Program-made: the position numbers and the translations under genes
Source of the DNA: UBA6136 sp041158345
GTDB lineage: Bacteria > Pseudomonadota > Gammaproteobacteria > Methylococcales > Methylococcaceae
Length of the DNA: 64,000 nucleotides
NCBI GenBank assembly: GCA_041158345.1
Contig: JBEBBO010000008.1
Location: 4,181-68,180, forward strand
Reading direction: 5' to 3'
Shown: positions 63,916 through 64,000 of the stretch, one piece after another
Position numbering within the stretch: the first letter of the stretch is position 1
Layout: the number at the start of each line of letters is the position of its first letter
The notes under the pieces: model-generated
The model's database searches: none
What the model was told of the DNA's origin: nothing
What the model saw: only the letters and a program-made list of their open reading frames with translations

Positions 63916-63959
63916 ATCGCCCTTTTCACAACAAGGATCACCCCAATTCGGGACGGATT

Positions 63960-64000
63960 ATGGATTTTCAAGAAGATGACATCGTCTGCCCCTGCAGCGG
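63960..64000 (+). CDS. Start of a possible [2Fe-2S] (BFD-like) protein, cut by window edge
   Basis: The frame MDFQEDDIVCPCSG opens at 63960 and runs off the right end. A CPCS motif after an acidic start is like the N-terminus of small BFD-type iron-sulfur proteins. Only 13 codons are visible, so the call is weak. Confidence 0.35.
   Translation, partial: MDFQEDDIVCPCS

Overview
The window looks like one chromosomal segment of a proteobacterium, most likely a gammaproteobacterium. By eye the GC content is a little above 50 %. The support comes from gene families usual in that group: rlhA, msrP/msrQ, a kdpFABC pump with a KdpD-type sensor, an mdtABC-like RND pump, BCAM0308-type zinc proteins and DUF6868, DUF1269 and DUF748 proteins. 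I see no rRNA, tRNA, CRISPR array or prophage. All family calls are by recognition from the sequence; no database was searched.

The left third (1-31 kb) is accessory in character: many small genes on both strands, orphan regulators and mobile-element traces. It opens with a zinc protein cut by the window edge. Next comes a compact export cassette (883-3200): a small secreted Ala/Ser/Asn-rich protein, a C39-type peptidase and a coiled-coil outer-membrane barrel, resembling the FapD/FapF part of functional-amyloid export. Stress and quality-control genes follow: a Spy/LTXXQ protein, a CBS protein, a Deg-type protease, an SRAP protein, a second BCAM0308-type protein and an FtsH paralogue. After a single-domain response regulator comes kdpFABC with a short KdpD that lacks its kinase core. 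From 19.4 to 29 kb lie a solo tnpB element with a frameshifted start, a second end fragment, a miniature derivative, RRM proteins, a sensorless histidine kinase, an Rmf/CrpP-like protein, a coiled-coil stress protein and several unknown small proteins. Two genes here carry short tandem repeats at their 5' ends that could change reading frame or ribosome-site spacing.

From 29 kb on the genes are longer and more conventional: msrQ-msrP (repair of oxidised periplasmic methionine), a DUF748 protein, an AI-2E family permease divergent from a P-type cation ATPase, two more RRM genes closed by a strong terminator, gnd and pgi (central sugar metabolism), a zinc alcohol dehydrogenase, rlhA (23S rRNA hydroxylation) with a membrane protein and a secreted beta-propeller, an NlpE-domain protein, an orphan membrane histidine kinase, a YkgJ-type cysteine-cluster protein, a ZIP transporter and a DUF1269 protein. 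The right end carries an mdtABC-like efflux operon followed by a Rieske oxygenase overlapping a second large DUF748 gene, and the first codons of a possible iron-sulfur protein.

The features most worth attention are the fap-like cassette, five RRM paralogues within 18.5 kb (one starting exactly at an insertion-element end), the kinase-less KdpD, and the repeat-controlled 5' ends at 11.66 and 25.5 kb.
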